DNA of 64,000 nt from NCBI GenBank assembly GCA_016806645.1, contig JACSYO010000714.1, positions 332,501 to 396,500 on the forward strand. The letters are read 5' to 3'. Below are positions 28,133 through 40,796 of this stretch, in pieces (the first letter of the stretch is position 1; each line of letters starts with the position of its first letter). The stretch comes from Ophiodon elongatus (lineage: Eukaryota; Chordata; Actinopteri; Perciformes; Hexagrammidae). Position numbers and translations under genes: made by a program. Under the pieces are notes generated by a model. It was not told where the DNA came from, did not search any database, and saw only the letters and a list, made by a program, of their open reading frames with translations.

Positions 28133-28218
28133 ACTCTCTCTCTCTCTCGCCCTCTCTCTCTCTCTCTCGCCCTCTCTCTCTCTCTCTCTCTCTCTCTGTG
28201 TCTCTCTCTCTCTCTCTG
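28133..28218. repeat. (CT)n microsatellite
   Basis: CT runs are interrupted by GCC and GTG. Confidence 0.95.
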
Positions 28219-30319
28219 TACAGTAGACCACATACAAACTCAAGGCAAAGGCTCTCGGTTGCTTTATTTCTGATATTTTTCCACCGAGCTCGACTATAAT
28301 AGGGAGATGGAACATTCTGGGTCCAGCTATTGCTATAGCAACAATGTTTAGGGGCTTGTGGGTGGGGGTGGGAGTGGGGGTGGGGCGGTTGATCGCATAA
28401 TTTTGAAAAAAATGTAGTTCATATTCATAGTAATCTCCTGTATATATAAAATAACAAGTGTTCCAGTTTTTAGTGGCTGATTTAGGTCTGGGTTTGTTTG
28501 CTTGAGGAGCAGCGGGCAGCTCTCAGGAGCCCAGCGGTCCTCATGCTCAGGATGGGTTCAATGTAAAGGTCACGTATGTAGCTGTATGTTCATGAAGATC
28601 CTGATTGCTTTTACAGCTACAACCCTGTCTCCTACAAAGTCATGTCACCATACAACTAAACTGTAATCTCCATTCACAACAATACTACTCGGTAACGTTG
28701 AATAAAACATCATGGTTTGGCTTAATATTAGTACTTTGGTTTGCATTATTTAAGTTAGGAACTTAAATTAAAACAAGTCTTTGGTGACTTTTGGTCTCAT
28801 ATGGGACACGAATAGTCTCCTGAGAATAAGACCCAATCCCGATGTCCCCTCTAAAGCCTTAAACCCTGAACCCTCAGGGACTTACTGACGTCACCTGTTA
28901 AATGGTTGAGTGTGAGAGACTGAGAGGGCTTCAAATGTTGTAAATACGAATGGGACAGCACTTTGCTGCGACATATCACATCACCATGACAACGTCAGAA
29001 AATGTTATGCACAATTGTGGGTATTTATTTTATATTTTTTACTCCCTGATTGGAACGCCTTCCAGGCTTTTGCCTCACGAGATGAGAGGTCATTGTCAAA
29101 TAATCTGTTTTGTCAAAACAGCTTCAATGACAAAAGGAAATGTTTGATGAATACATCTGCGTAATATAATGCTTGCATTCCTCTGCTTTCATGTGTTTTT
29201 ATGTTCCATATTTAATCCTCAATGTTTCTGTGTACATTTAATTTGCCAGGCTGAACACACATGTGCCGTCCTCTTTGTTTACCTTTTTTTTTCATGTCTC
29301 CGGCTTCCACGCTTCCAGTTGTAACCCCGTGTTTAACGTCACATTGCTGTGAATTGTGGGTAATTCCCTTCGGCAAAGTCTGCAGGTGTTGCACGGCACT
29401 TGTGTTGACAAAATGACACTTTGCAATTTCACGTGTGTGTCTTTGAGCTGTGCATACAACAGAGGAAGTGAGTCATCACGCATGGGCAACAAAAAAAAAC
29501 TGCTTTTTTCAAATTTGTGTCAAATGCACCTGTCATGCTGCCTTAAAAAACAAAGCGTAGTCAGACAGTTAGCACCTGGGTGGTGAATTTCATCACCCAC
29601 TGTTGCAAATGAGCCTGGAACAACTGCGGCTGTAATACTGGCAACTGTGTATTGTGCTGATTGTGACAGGCACAGCTGGTCCATTCGTCTTGTACACGTC
29701 GTGCTTCCTGTTGTGTTTTTTAATTGACATCTGTCTGCATGTGTCACCGGTTTGTCCCTACATGTGTACTGTGTATGAAACATCACACACCCACCAGCTT
29801 CACAACCATACAGTAAAACATATCCATTAAGGTGAACTGATTTGTTGGTAATTTATTAAGACTGAAAAAAAAAGAGCTAACGTTAACAAGCGCTAGCTTA
29901 GCAGGGTAGCAAAAAAGTGCCATCTCATGTTTTGACTCTTGTAGAATGAATGGGATTTTGTTAGGTTTTACTTAATATTAAATCATATACTCATGTGTCG
30001 TGAATTGTAAAATAATCTCCATGTCAATATGTTTGTATCCATAGTATATATTATGTGTCATCGATGTACAGACAGACGCCATAGCAAAACAAACATTTAA
30101 TTATTGTGAACGAGGCTGTAAATTAACAACATAAAGTTTATTAAATAACTTAGATAAAATGGAGAAGATAGCTGAAAGAAACTACCTGGACCACATAGGT
30201 TGTTTATTCCTACCCTCCACGACCGACAGGATTACTGCCCCCTGGGGGCAGGAGATCCACGCGTCCTCATACATAAGCATAGCGGTCATCGTTTTAAACA
30301 CGTGACAGTAACAGTGTGA

Positions 30320-30605
30320 AACAGTCACAGTTTTTGGCAACAAAACTATTGGTTCAGGTTTAGGCAACAATAATTCAGGTTTAGCACACAAAACTATTGG
30401 TTTCGGTTTCGGTTACAAAACTTCTGGTTTAGGTTTAGGCAACAATAATTCAGGTTAAGGTAAGACAACTATCTGGGTTATGTATGGGGAACAAAACCTC
30501 TGGGTTAGATTTAGGCAAGATAGGCAAGACTGCGTTTAGCCAACATTGCTACTAGGTTAGATTTTGGCAACAAAACTACGGGGTTAGGTTTGGCAAGTAA
30601 GTACG
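30320..30605. repeat. Degenerate GGTTTAGGCAACAA minisatellite
   Basis: Units of roughly 30-35 bp containing GGTTTAGG, CAACAAAACTA and TCTGG recur about eight times with drift (for example at 30355, 30420 and 30560). Confidence 0.65.
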
Positions 30606-31623
30606 TGACATAAGGCACAACTTACAACATACATAAGTTAAAATAAGGTTGGTTTCACACGGGAGACAAACAGCGGTCCCTCGAGTGAAAGCACCGTCTT
30701 TGTTTGACCCATCCGTCAACCCCGACCTCCACACTGCTGCTCTGTGTGGCCACTAGAGGTCACCAACTAACAATGAACGTAAATATGGGTCGTAATAAGC
30801 TGCTTGCACAGATGACTTGTGGATCGTTTTTATGGGGGAGGAAGAAAGAACACATTTTGTTGGCAGCTAATTTAACTTTGAATTTCATGAAGACGATCAA
30901 TATGCAAAGAGCAGCATTTGCATATTATGTAGGTTATTTAGTATTGTTTTTAAATATCATCAGCCCAGTCTGTTTTCTCTTTTTTTATCTTTCAATCTGT
31001 GCTATGTGCTATATTTAAATTTAGCTATATGGAAACTAAAAGAAAGAATGCAACAAAGCTAAAATAATTAACAATTGCAATCCAAATACCCTGAAAAGTA
31101 ATAAATGTGAGAAACGAAATAATGTGTGAAAAGAAAAACTATATCCCCTCAGACCACGTGTGCAGACATTTCCCCTTATTTGTCTGTGTTGTAATTGTAG
31201 TAAATATTGCTTGTATATTTGTGTCAATAATTATCCTGAAAACTGTGGAAAAGAGGTGTTTTACCGAGCAGAATCCACACTTTTCCACCCCCACCCCATC
31301 GCATGCACCACCACATCCACTGCCCCCCCTCCCTCCCCTTTTCTCTCTGCGATCTCGAAGGGCTTGCTTCACCTCAGTCAAGCTCCAGCGCTCCAGCCGG
31401 CAGCAGCGTCGAGCTAACAAGTCTTTGTGAGGAGAGAGAGAGCGAGAGGGAGAGGGAGAAAGGAAGTGGGGTGGGGGGGTGGGGGTGCAGAGCGGGAGAG
31501 AATCAGACAGTGAGAGACTTGACAGTATGAGCATAGGATGAGGGTGCAGAGGGAGGACGCATAAGATAGTGACAGAGGCAGAGGTGTTCAGTGTTGCACA
31601 ATAGTGCCAGAGGCTGCTGGAAA

Positions 31624-31682
31624 GAGAGAGGGAGGGAGGGAGGGAGGGAGAGAGAGAGAGAGAGGGAGAGAGAGAGAGAAAG
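31624..31682. repeat. GA/GGGA purine tract
   Basis: A run of AGAGAG and GGGAGGGAGG units forms an almost pure purine stretch. Confidence 0.9.
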
Positions 31683-32064
31683 CAGGCATCATGGCAGCGC
31701 TCACTGCATCATCACGACACATGGGGATGTTTGGCTGCTGCTGGTGAAACACTGTGTGATGCAGAGGAGAGAGTCGAGGACTTCCTGGAAACCAAGAGGC
31801 ACGCCGAGGAAACAGGTCAGTGGCGGTCATGCAGACTCACAGAGAGACCCCTTTTTTTTCTCCTCCTGCATACAGCGACGCAGGTGCTGCGAGGTTTCGC
31901 CACGTCACATGGTGATGCCGATCTACATTTGTCAATAAGAATTCCCCTGTTGGTGTTTGGGATGGGGACACATGCATGGGGGAGTGGGAGGTTTTTGCGC
32001 GTGCTCGCGGACACGTGAGCAGGCTTGTGCACGTGCGTGTACTTTGTGTGTACTTTGTGTGTAC

Positions 32065-32065
<1 letters not shown>

Positions 32066-32113
<48 letters not shown>
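32066..32113. repeat. (TG)n microsatellite
   Basis: It is preceded by three GTACTTTGTGT units and then about 24 TG units. Confidence 0.95.
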
Positions 32114-32115
<2 letters not shown>

Positions 32116-33505
32116 GGAGGCATGGGCAGCACAGGAAACTCTCCTGGATCCAAGAAAAAAAACTGCAACACCCTCAGTGCTATCAAATACAGATGGAGAG
32201 ATGTTACATTGTGTTCAGTTCATTTATTCCTGAAGAGTGGCGAGCCGGAGTCCTGAATACTGATGGAGAGTAAGAAGAAAGGGAAGTAATAATAAAAAAG
32301 AAGGAGAGAAAAAAAAATAATGAGGATGAGGATGAGGATGAGGCCGTAAAGGCATACTAGTATTGCAGTAAGAGGAAGGAGACAAAGCCTGTCAGAGAGG
32401 AAAAGCTTGGCCCAGCATTCAGCTCTGCTGCATATGATGTAATCCTCTACCAGTCCAAGCAGTCAGCTCAACAGTTTAAAAAAATATATATTAGAAATTT
32501 GAAATTTACATATCAACAAAGTGCAGACGGCTTACCATGTGTGCAAATCAGCACTTATCAGAAGTGACGCCTCACTTTCAATTTTCCACAAAAGCAACCA
32601 ATACAAAATATCAGTTAATCAAAACCTTAATGAGCGCAACACTTCATTTGACTCGAGTCACAAAGTTTGGCAAAGTCCCCTCACAGCACATAATGGTGTG
32701 GTGCCAAGTTTCACATTAAACATACTCAATTCACCCAGAGTACGGGTTTGTTGAGCTTTTTTCTGAGCTCAATTGAGAAGTACTTTTAAAAACCTTATGT
32801 CCAAAAACATAAAATAAAATACTTCACTAGTAATCTCCCCTCCTTTCAGCTGCTTGCTTGGCGCTAATGCTTTGAGAGTTCAATACAAAGGTTTGTATTG
32901 AGCGGAAATGGGCTGAAGATAAAAGAGTACTTTGGAACACTGTAATAACCATAATGCAACCTGATTGAATTGTTTGATTTTTAAGAATTCTTTTTTTGGA
33001 AAATCCTTTGTGTCACCACATTAAGGTTTTATAAGTGCACTTTTGTGGCCGCACATAATATATGTGAAAATTCAGCATATCAGAAGGCTCTGCTCTTCAA
33101 AATTATTTTACCAGCGATTCAGGGGGAAATGAGTTTGACAATGGAATATCGTGATTCAAATGGCAGAGGACAGAATAAATAAGGTGCTAATGTGGAGTAA
33201 ATTCCACAGTTTTTCCTTGTGCTTGAGAGTTTTACTCAATCAACTTTAAGGAGGTTCTCTACCTGTTATAAAAAAACAGTTTTTTAGGCCACTTGGGGGT
33301 AGAAGAAACAATTTGTGAAGGCAACACTGACATAGTTTCATATTTACACATCCAGGAGTTACAGACTCAAGATTCACACTGTTTTTGTTCTCCACCAACT
33401 CTATTATTAACTCTATAAATCATCGCGGTTTTTGTTGCTGTTATTATTATTATCAGTATTATCATGACTGGCTGTGGTCACCCATGAACTTCACCCTTTG
33501 TGCAG

Positions 33506-36405
33506 GTGCGACCAGTGCGAGGAGCCACATGATGAGTGGGATCCTGAAGAGGAAGCTGGAGGAGGGCCCGTCCCCTTACCTGTCCCTGCAGGGCTCCGAC
33601 GATGAGGTTTCCTGCAGTGACAGCGGCAACAGCAGCGATAGTCTCAACCATCCCGTCCCCTCTGGGCTGCTGGACTGTAAGATCACATTACGGATTCTAT
33701 CAGCAGCTCCAGCTAGCATGTTTTGCTACAATGGGAAGCACTGGAAACACTAGAGGTCTCATGAAAACAGCATTTTAACCAGGACATTGAGAGGGAGAAA
33801 TTGTTCAAAATTGGGCAGAATCCACTCTAATAGGCAGAGAATTTGCAACCATGTTGCAAATTAAATAAAATAAAGTTACTATAGGGATTATTTGGAGATA
33901 TTTATTATTCACCAGAAGTTTATTTGTTGTTGGTAGAGGGCCTCTTCCACATCTGCCCAACCTCACTTGTGGTGTCCCCGAAGGATCTATTTTGTGATCA
34001 CTTTTGTTTTTCATATACAATATATGTTTTCACCGAGTCACATATATTATGGCAGCCATGTATCCAAAAACGTACGTTCCCGTACAACAAAACTGCATTG
34101 TGAATCATGTAACAGGAGGAACGTATTTAGATTATGTTTGCTTTTGTCGTATCACAAATAAGCTTCAAACGAGTCCGTAGAAGTCCATGTATAGTGAGTA
34201 GGTCGGGTGGTGGAAGGGTCAAAAAACCCTTTCACCCAGGAGACTGCTGTTGGTGTTGTGAACCAAGTACTTTTGATGCCTGAACATAATCAAGTACTGT
34301 TGTTGCCTGAACATAATTACGTACTTTTGTAACCTAAACCTACCAAAGTACTTTTGTAGAGTTAATCATGTGTTTCAAACTGTTTAAAGCTGCAACTGTT
34401 ATCAGGGGAAAATACATGTTCCTACAAACTTAAATGAGAGTGAAGTTTGGTTGTACAGGAACTTAATGTTGTAGGACACAGGGTTGATTACAGAGATTTC
34501 ACATCAATTCCAGCTCTACGCTGACGACACACAGCTATATAACACCAAAAGACCCAGTGACACACCGCAAATGTAACCCTTTTCTTGTCATGTCTGTCAG
34601 AAATAAAGAGCTGGCTGACTAAGTTCTTATTTTTGTTCTATATGTGTCCACCTATCTCAGCTACTCTCCAGCAGCAGGCGAAGCGACTGCGGGGCCGCAA
34701 CGTGCACTTCGAGAGCGTGACAGTCTACTACTTCAACCGTCGGCAGGGCTTCACCAGTGTGCCCACACAGGGTGGCAGCACCCTGGGGATGTCGCCACGC
34801 CACAGCGGGGTGAAGCGCTTCACCCTCAGGGAGTTCGCCATGGAGCAGAAACGGAGCCACCGGAATATGTTGAGGGATCATCTCAAAGAGGAGAAACTCA
34901 ATGCCATCAGACTCAAAGTCAGTGGGATGACTCAGTAAAGCCTCATTTACTCATGTATTAGATGGCTGGCAGTCATATGTTTTTAAGGAAGTTGGGGCAT
35001 TGATTCTGAATGTTTTATTGCCAATCTTCAGCTGAAAGTGTTTCTCACATCTATATATCCTGAGGGTCTAAATGTATGTGTAGGCGTACATGTATGGTCC
35101 AAACTTACTTTTTCTGTCCTCCAGCTGACTAAGAATGGCACCGTGCCATCCGTGGAGGCGGATACGCTGACGCTGGATGACATATCTGAAGACGACCTGG
35201 ATGTGGACAACACAGAGGTGGACGACTACTTCTTCCTCCAGCCTCTGACTACCAGGAGGCGCAGGGCCCTTCTGCGCGCCTCGGGGGTCCGACGCCTCGA
35301 CGTGGAGGAGAAGCACGAGCTGCGCGCCCTCCGCATGTCCCGGGAGGAGTGTGGGTGTCGCTGCCGGGGGATATGTGATCCGGAGACCTGTGCTTGCAGC
35401 CTGGCCGGCATTAAGTGCCAGGTAAATGGAACTGTGGTGAGGCCCATCTATAATACTCAAGTGTTGTTCATGTCTAACTATGCAGTAGAAGTCAAACTGA
35501 GAGCAGTATAAATATATCTGTATATACAGATATCTATTTATATATATATATAGATATATATCCTTATTTATTAGTAGTTTAATTAGTCCTTAGTGTAGCA
35601 CCCCAACACTCTATAGGAGACCTAAGTTACTATTTAAATGGGAATGATATGGTGTTCTTTTGGGTAACATTATAATTACCAAAAGTAGCCAAATGTAAGT
35701 AAAAACAAAAATGTTTTATCATACTGTATTTCTTTACACAAAAAGTCTGGTCTATTCAAAATTCAATTAATCTCTAAAGCTTTTAAGAATACAGTAATTA
35801 GAGGTGCCTAACATTTCCCCAAGGTTCTTGTGCTGTAGTGCCCTGTCTCTGAAATATGACAGCTCCTATGCACAACGCTTCTCTTCTGAAAACCTGATAT
35901 TTAAATTTTCTTTTTAAAAGGCTTGTGCAGAGTCTGAGAAAAACAGCCTTGTTTTAGGGAATATGAATTACTGAACGTATTTTCAAGGTTTGGGAGGATT
36001 TGCATAACCAAATAGTGATAAGTCTTGAAAGTAAAGTAACCCCATAATTGAACAGGAACCATGGAAATCAATTAAATTTGAGTTAACTTCGGTTCTACCA
36101 CGTTAAGGTGTGTAATTATATACACATAACACCCGCAGTGGATTCTGCAGTATCTCAACAAGCGTGACCAGCTATGATTGGCAGCTGAATCCACCTTCTC
36201 TGTCACTGCTGCTCTACACTGCTGGGTCTTTTTGTGTCCTCAGGTGGACCGCATGTCCTTCCCTTGTGGCTGCACCAAAGACGGCTGCAGCAACGACACG
36301 GGACGCCTGGAGTTCAACCCGGTCCGGGTGCGCACCCACTTCCTGCACACCATCATGAAGCTGGAGCTGGAGAAGAGCCGCGAGGAGCAGCAGCAGCATC
36401 AGCAT

Positions 36406-36440
<35 letters not shown>

Positions 36441-37350
36441 GGAGCAGCAGCTTGTAACCAATGGCAACGGTTACCATGGCGACTCCTCCTTGGTCCAGCA
36501 GCAGCAGCAGCCGAACCTGCAGTTCCCATTGATGAGCGGCCCGCCGCACATTCCCATCATGCACCTCCAGAACACAGGCGACACGGATTCGCATCTAGAC
36601 GAAGAGGAGGAGGAGGAGGAAGAGGAGGAGGAAGAAGAGGAGGATGATGAGGCTTATGAGGAAGATGAGGACGGCAGCAGCGTTTGCAGTGGGCTATCGG
36701 ACTGCAGCACGCACAGCTTGGACACGATCGACCCCGAGGAGGAAGAGGAAGAAGAAGAGGACGAGGACGACGAGGAGGAAGATGATGACGAGGAGGACGA
36801 TGACGACGACGAGGAAGATTGGGATTGCTCGTTGCACGGAACGGGTCCTCCGCCCTACTCTGTTCCACTTCCCTCTGTGCTGAGTTACTCTAACATGAGC
36901 CTCAGTAACCCCTTCCACAACACTCCCTCCATGCAGCATTACCAGATAGACGGCCCCGTAAATGACCTCGGTGAAAAAGTCCCCGTTGCCCCCACACTCC
37001 CCACGGTCGAGGCCGCATTAGAGGCTGAAATTAAGCCCAAGCTCCACTGCCAATCCGAGCAGCAGAGCGCTCCCCGCCATTTACCCGACCCCACCGAGTC
37101 GCAGGCGCCCCAAACGTGCACCCGCGCGGACACCTGCGAGACCCCTGCTGGTGCGGCCGGCGACGAGCAGCCGCTCTCGATAGACCTCCAGAACAATCCG
37201 GACCACCGTGACTCACAGACTGAGGCTCCGGCTGGCTGCGCAGAGCAGACGGGGCAGGAAGTGATGGAGCTGACGAAGGAGCTACCAGGAATGCAAAAGC
37301 AAGGAGACGGCGAGCAAATCACAGACACATCATGCTCAAACAGCACCTGA
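33506..37350 (+). CDS. csrnp3: csrnp3, cysteine/serine-rich nuclear protein 3 (4 coding exons, complete CDS)
   Basis: CSRNP (AXUD1) family proteins are nuclear, DNA-binding transcriptional activators. Coding exons are 33532-33676 (exon from acceptor 33506), 34661-34917, 35125-35421 and 36244-37350, joining in frame to 601 residues (human CSRNP3 is about 585). The start MSGILKRKLEE matches the family. An in-frame ATG lies just before it. Exon 2 has NVHFESVTVYYFNRRQGFTS. Exon 3 has LTKNGTV, LDDISEDDLDVDNTEVDDYF and the cysteine cluster CGCRCRGICDPETCACSLAG (about 210-229), which continues in exon 4 with PCGCTKDGCSN. Then come a polyglutamine run (about 282-303) and two acidic runs (353-376 and 397-426). 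The acidic block with DGSSVCSGLSDCSTHSLD and the phrase VPLPSVLSYSN point to CSRNP3 rather than CSRNP1 or CSRNP2. Further 5' UTR exons probably lie upstream but I could not fix them. Confidence 0.95.
33532..33676 (+). CDS. csrnp3: csrnp3 coding exon 1 (N-terminus)
   Basis: The exon follows acceptor tgtgcag at 33505 and encodes MSGILKRKLEEGPSPYLS and a serine/aspartate-rich stretch. It ends with one base of a split codon before GTAAGA. The joined codon gives LLDS/TLQQQ in exon 2. Confidence 0.92.
33950..34560 (+). mobile_element. Decayed LINE fragment in csrnp3 intron 1, split by an insertion
   Basis: The left part translates as CGVPEGSIL, a stop, then SLLFFIYNIY, and the right part as FQLYADDTQLYNTK. 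These are adjacent blocks of a non-LTR reverse transcriptase, with the YADD catalytic motif visible. Stops and the insertion show it is dead. Confidence 0.7.
34060..34480. mobile_element. MITE-like element inserted in the LINE
   Basis: The extra sequence between the two LINE blocks carries imperfect terminal inverted repeats. GTTCCCGTACAAC near 34076 matches the reverse complement of GTTGTACAGGAAC near 34450 with one mismatch. Inside are about four AAGTACTTTTG-type units (34265-34365). Confidence 0.55.
34661..34917 (+). CDS. csrnp3: csrnp3 coding exon 2
   Basis: The exon encodes LRGRNVHFESVTVYYFNRRQ, GFTSVPTQGGSTLGMSPRHS and the basic helix ending EEKLNAIRLK, all highly conserved in the CSRNP family. 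The acceptor is atctcag and the donor GTCAGT. Confidence 0.95.
35125..35421 (+). CDS. csrnp3: csrnp3 coding exon 3 (acidic motif and first half of Cys cluster)
   Basis: It encodes LTKNGTVPSVEADTLTLDDI, the EVDDYFFLQPL motif, RASGVRRLDVEEKHELRALR and the first cysteine cluster, ending AGIKCQ. The acceptor is ctccag and the donor GTAAAT. Confidence 0.95.
35422..36243 (+). other. csrnp3 intron 3; AT-rich, palindrome
   Basis: The intron holds a perfect 20-bp palindrome at 35514-35533 and TATA repeats at 35540-35560. Nothing else is recognised. Confidence 0.6.
36244..37350 (+). CDS. csrnp3: csrnp3 last exon (second Cys cluster, polyQ, acidic tracts)
   Basis: The exon opens VDRMSFPCGCTKDGCSN, completing the cysteine-rich domain, then FNPVRVRTHFLHTIMKLELE. 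A CAG-type repeat (36388-36450) gives polyglutamine. GAG/GAC runs (36601-36660 and 36736-36825) give acidic tracts. The tail ends SCSNST before TGA. I do not find the TPEQFVDYARQAEE-like segment I recall near the human C-terminus, so the tail looks diverged. Confidence 0.94.
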
Positions 37351-37605
37351 TGGGAATGCTTTAGAGCGGGTTGTTCATGTTTGGAAATCTTTACTCAAGA
37401 ATTGCACCCTTCAACCATCAGTTTGATTTATTCTTGATAAGTGCACTTCCACAGAGGGAATGAGTCATGCAGACTTTGAGACGGAAGGCTGAAAGAGCTC
37501 CATCTAATTTAAACTCACTTTGTCTCCTTTCTAAGATTGTTGGTTAAATAAAATATAAAATCTTCATTGACAAAGCTCAATAAAACAGTGTTTCTGTACG
37601 GTGCT
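37351..37605 (+). terminator. csrnp3 3' UTR with two poly(A) signals
   Basis: AATAAA occurs at 37547-37552 and again at 37579-37584, the second followed by a GT-rich stretch. This suggests cleavage near 37600. A longer 3' UTR using later signals cannot be excluded. Confidence 0.5.
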
Positions 37606-37929
37606 TGTGACTATATGGAGCATCATTAATGCCCTCTTACCAAGTCTGATCATGACAGCATGTTTCCTGGTTGTAACTAGCATCTATGACGAATCCAGAT
37701 TTTGAGGTGCTCGTATTCTTTGGCTATTTTCCACTGTGCTGGTGTCTCATCGTTGCTGCTAATGGTTCTTAAATGCCTGTCTGTATAGCATGTGTTCAGT
37801 TTACCTAAGATGTTTCGACACAAACTGTGAAATGATAAATGATGTCCCCGGCAAAACACTGGCATTTATATGAGTTACTAGCATCACATAAATCTGTTCT
37901 AAATCATACAAAAATATATTTTTTTGTTC

Positions 37930-38640
37930 CGTTTTGTGCTCACATTTTAGCCATCCTTGAATATCTCAGTAGCTGTTAGTTAATATTCCCCACAGGATGA
38001 ATTTTAATAACGTCGGACATCCCTTAAAGCAGCTTTAAATATTTTCATATTATTTTCGGATCACGTGACTACTTGTGGAAGGAGTCACTCGTGATGAACC
38101 CATAAACAATTGCACCAGACTCTGCACTTCCCCTCAGCTCCAGGGAGCATTTTAGCATCTTTCAGGTCATTGTTTTGGTTTTTAGTTGACTCTCACGGCT
38201 CTCACAGCTTAGCCGTGAGCCACAGCAGTCAGCTGTGAATAACCCGCCGTACCCTACCGTTACCGTCCTTTTCCAACCAGAAAAACAGTTAGCAAGCCTA
38301 CACTGACGTTAGCAAGCTAGCTTGGTGAACATCATGGAGCATTTAGCAGCTAGAGACCAAAACGTTAGCTAAAAGGAGGGTAAACATTGGACTGACGTTC
38401 ATCAGGTGGACAGAGATATGACTCTTAACGGAATGCCAATGTCGCTTTGTGTCTGCTGGATGTTTGCTAATGTGTTAGCCGTATCATGCTAGGTCGATAT
38501 TGTGTTCACAGCTTCTTTCAGATGTCCCGAAGTTGCAAAATGATCTGTGATACAAGTTTAACTTGCCATACGATCAATGTTTTACTTTATTTTATGGACA
38601 AATTGAGTGCTGCAATAATAAGTGCTAAAACCCGGACATG
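37930..38640. repeat. Composite dispersed repeats
   Basis: The left part holds CCCCACAGGATGAATTTTAAT, and the right part holds GCTTTGTGTCTGCTGGATGT plus GTTAGC motifs shared with 20320-20700. Confidence 0.4.
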
Positions 38641-40796
38641 AGTTAGCATTTTAGCACTTTCCGGTAACCCTGTCTCGACGTCGATGGCTTTTCAGAATGG
38701 GGTTTTGGTTTGTTTTGGTCTGTGGTTAACAACGGCTTCAGATATTTGAATATTTTTCTTCTGCGACACAGAATACGCCAGTAAATCCTCCTCGTGAAAT
38801 TTTTAAGCGTCTCAAAAAAGGCGGTTGCCAGCAGCAAGTGGCTAAATGAGACTACAAACCTCATCACGTCGAACACTCGTGAGTTTTAAGCTTCGTGGTG
38901 GTGACTTGAAGTCATGTGGCTGATTGTGTCGTATAAAATCATAACACCGGTGTTCATTATGTTGCTCAACAAAACATGTGCGTAACATAAACTCGTGGCG
39001 CCGCTGTCCCAAAGCGCCCTCTCTCGGTGTTGTTTAAACTTCCAGAAGAAAAGAAGCCTTTCTACCTGCTCATATATGTAAATCAAACTGTAACCTGAAC
39101 ATGTAAAACTGCTGCCAACAAAGTGTCCCACTTGGAATAAACAATGTAATAACGCCAAATCATGACCTTCTACTGTAGACACTTCTGCTTCATGTGATCC
39201 GACTAAAGACGTTGTCTGTGCATGTTATTTATCATTTTACAGTCACGTGAACAAGTTTTGAGATAAGTTAAGGCTCGCGTCAAAGTAACTAACGCCGTCT
39301 CTCAATACTGCCAATACTGGGGGCCAAAAATATGTCATGTTCTTTTTCAAGCAACTGTACATTTCCATGAGTGTGAATAAAAAAAACTTTGTAACATCAA
39401 TCTCACTTCAAAGGTGGTGAATTCATTGTGTTGGTGGTTAGTTGTTTTACCCATAAAATGGACAAGATGCTCGACGAGGACAGACAGGATCCACACACTC
39501 ACAGCCAGAGTATTCTAGTTCTCTACCAGCAGATGGCATCTGTAGCCTAACAACCGACTTCATCTTGCTTTTGCCACTGACATCCTCCAACAGGAAGGGG
39601 TTAAACCATTTCTTTTTTTTCTTTTTTTCTGACGTCAGTGAATTTGTTGATTGCATGCTTCCTGCCTCAGGACAATCTGTGACATCGGGTTTGGCTCGCC
39701 ACATCTGTCCTCTGTCACAAACAAACACTATTCAGATTGTGTTCTTCTCCCCGTGCCACGCAAGTCCGGCTCCGAGGACATTCCCACGTGACACCTGTTG
39801 CTCCCCGGCTATCTGTCCCGACTGCTGTGGCCTCTTCCCATTGTCGTTTCTCAGTCCCCACCAGTGCTCCCAGTCTGACGTCTGTTGCAGCTCGTGGCCT
39901 CTGGAGAGCACTGCTGAGTCAACAACGCTGTGGTTGGAAGCCCGCTGTTGTGTTCTCACCCCATTGGCCGGCCTGTTCATGTATAGAAATACTTTCATGG
40001 CTCGTTGCATAACCACACAACTGCAGCAGGTGCTGGGCACAATAGAGACTAAATGTACACCCAGCAGCCATCCTCCGACAACAAGTGTGCGGTATATGGG
40101 CTGCTCATTGGATTTCACAAGGTCATCGCTGGGGCCGCTCCCTTTCTTTAGATAATCAAACCGGTAAGGTGTGTGTCCACTGGCGTTTGGGGTGAGCTTT
40201 ATTTTATAGCCGGGAAGGTATTGTGAGCAAGCAAGCTCAGAGAAAGACACTGCTGATCAATCACAGGCAGGGAGCTGTAATGTTTGGTTGCCAGGCAACA
40301 GGAGGAGAGAAGCAGGAGCAGCAAAGCGTTTGTAAGAGAGGTGGGTGGGGGGGTTGAGGGGGGTTCTCGGCTTTTCACCTCCGTCTCCTTCCCCGTCTAT
40401 CCACCACCTTCTCCCTCTGCGTGTCTGTCTGGCTCCTGTGGGTAAACACACACAAACAAATCAAATCTTTATTAGATTTTCTTTTTAAAGTAAGTGGACC
40501 TTGAGTCCACTTACTATAAAATCTATTTATGTTTTTCTTCTCGGGCTTTCAGTCGCATCATGTTCCATTCATCAGCGAACGAAGATCAGTTAGTAGCTTT
40601 TGAGATGGGCATATATATATATTTATATATATATATGGGATGATGAAGGACATGATATGTGGGTTAAAGCTCCACAAGAAACCCTCTCATCTGAAAGAAA
40701 TCTAGTAAGGAGACCTTGAGTTAATTTTTTTATCTCAGAGGTCAAGAAAAATACGTTGAAGCTCAACCTGAGTTAAAAAAACAACCTTAAACTAAA

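Larger units (their letters stand above)
16878..33505. other. Non-coding region between the xirp2-like exon and csrnp3
   Basis: It probably contains the xirp2-like promoter or 5' UTR near 17.0-17.3 kb and csrnp3 5' exons, but no boundary could be proved. Content includes repeats near 20.3-20.7 kb, LINE remnants near 21.8 kb, microsatellites at 20509-20546 (AAT-type), 24558-24609, 25680-25702, 26642-27086, 27756-27820, 28133-28218, 31624-31682 and 32066-32113, and minisatellite-like sequence at 30320-30605. Confidence 0.5.

Noticed and set aside
31400..31815. Possible csrnp3 first (non-coding) exon ending CAG/GTCAGT at 31,815
   Set aside because: A donor-like site in a purine-rich region is suggestive, but there is no transcript or conserved block to support an exon.
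39565..40250. Open frames of 196 codons (plus) and 172 codons (minus) overlapping each other
   Set aside because: No domain, no splice context and a poly-T/poly-F run. Both frames look like chance in a GC-richer patch.
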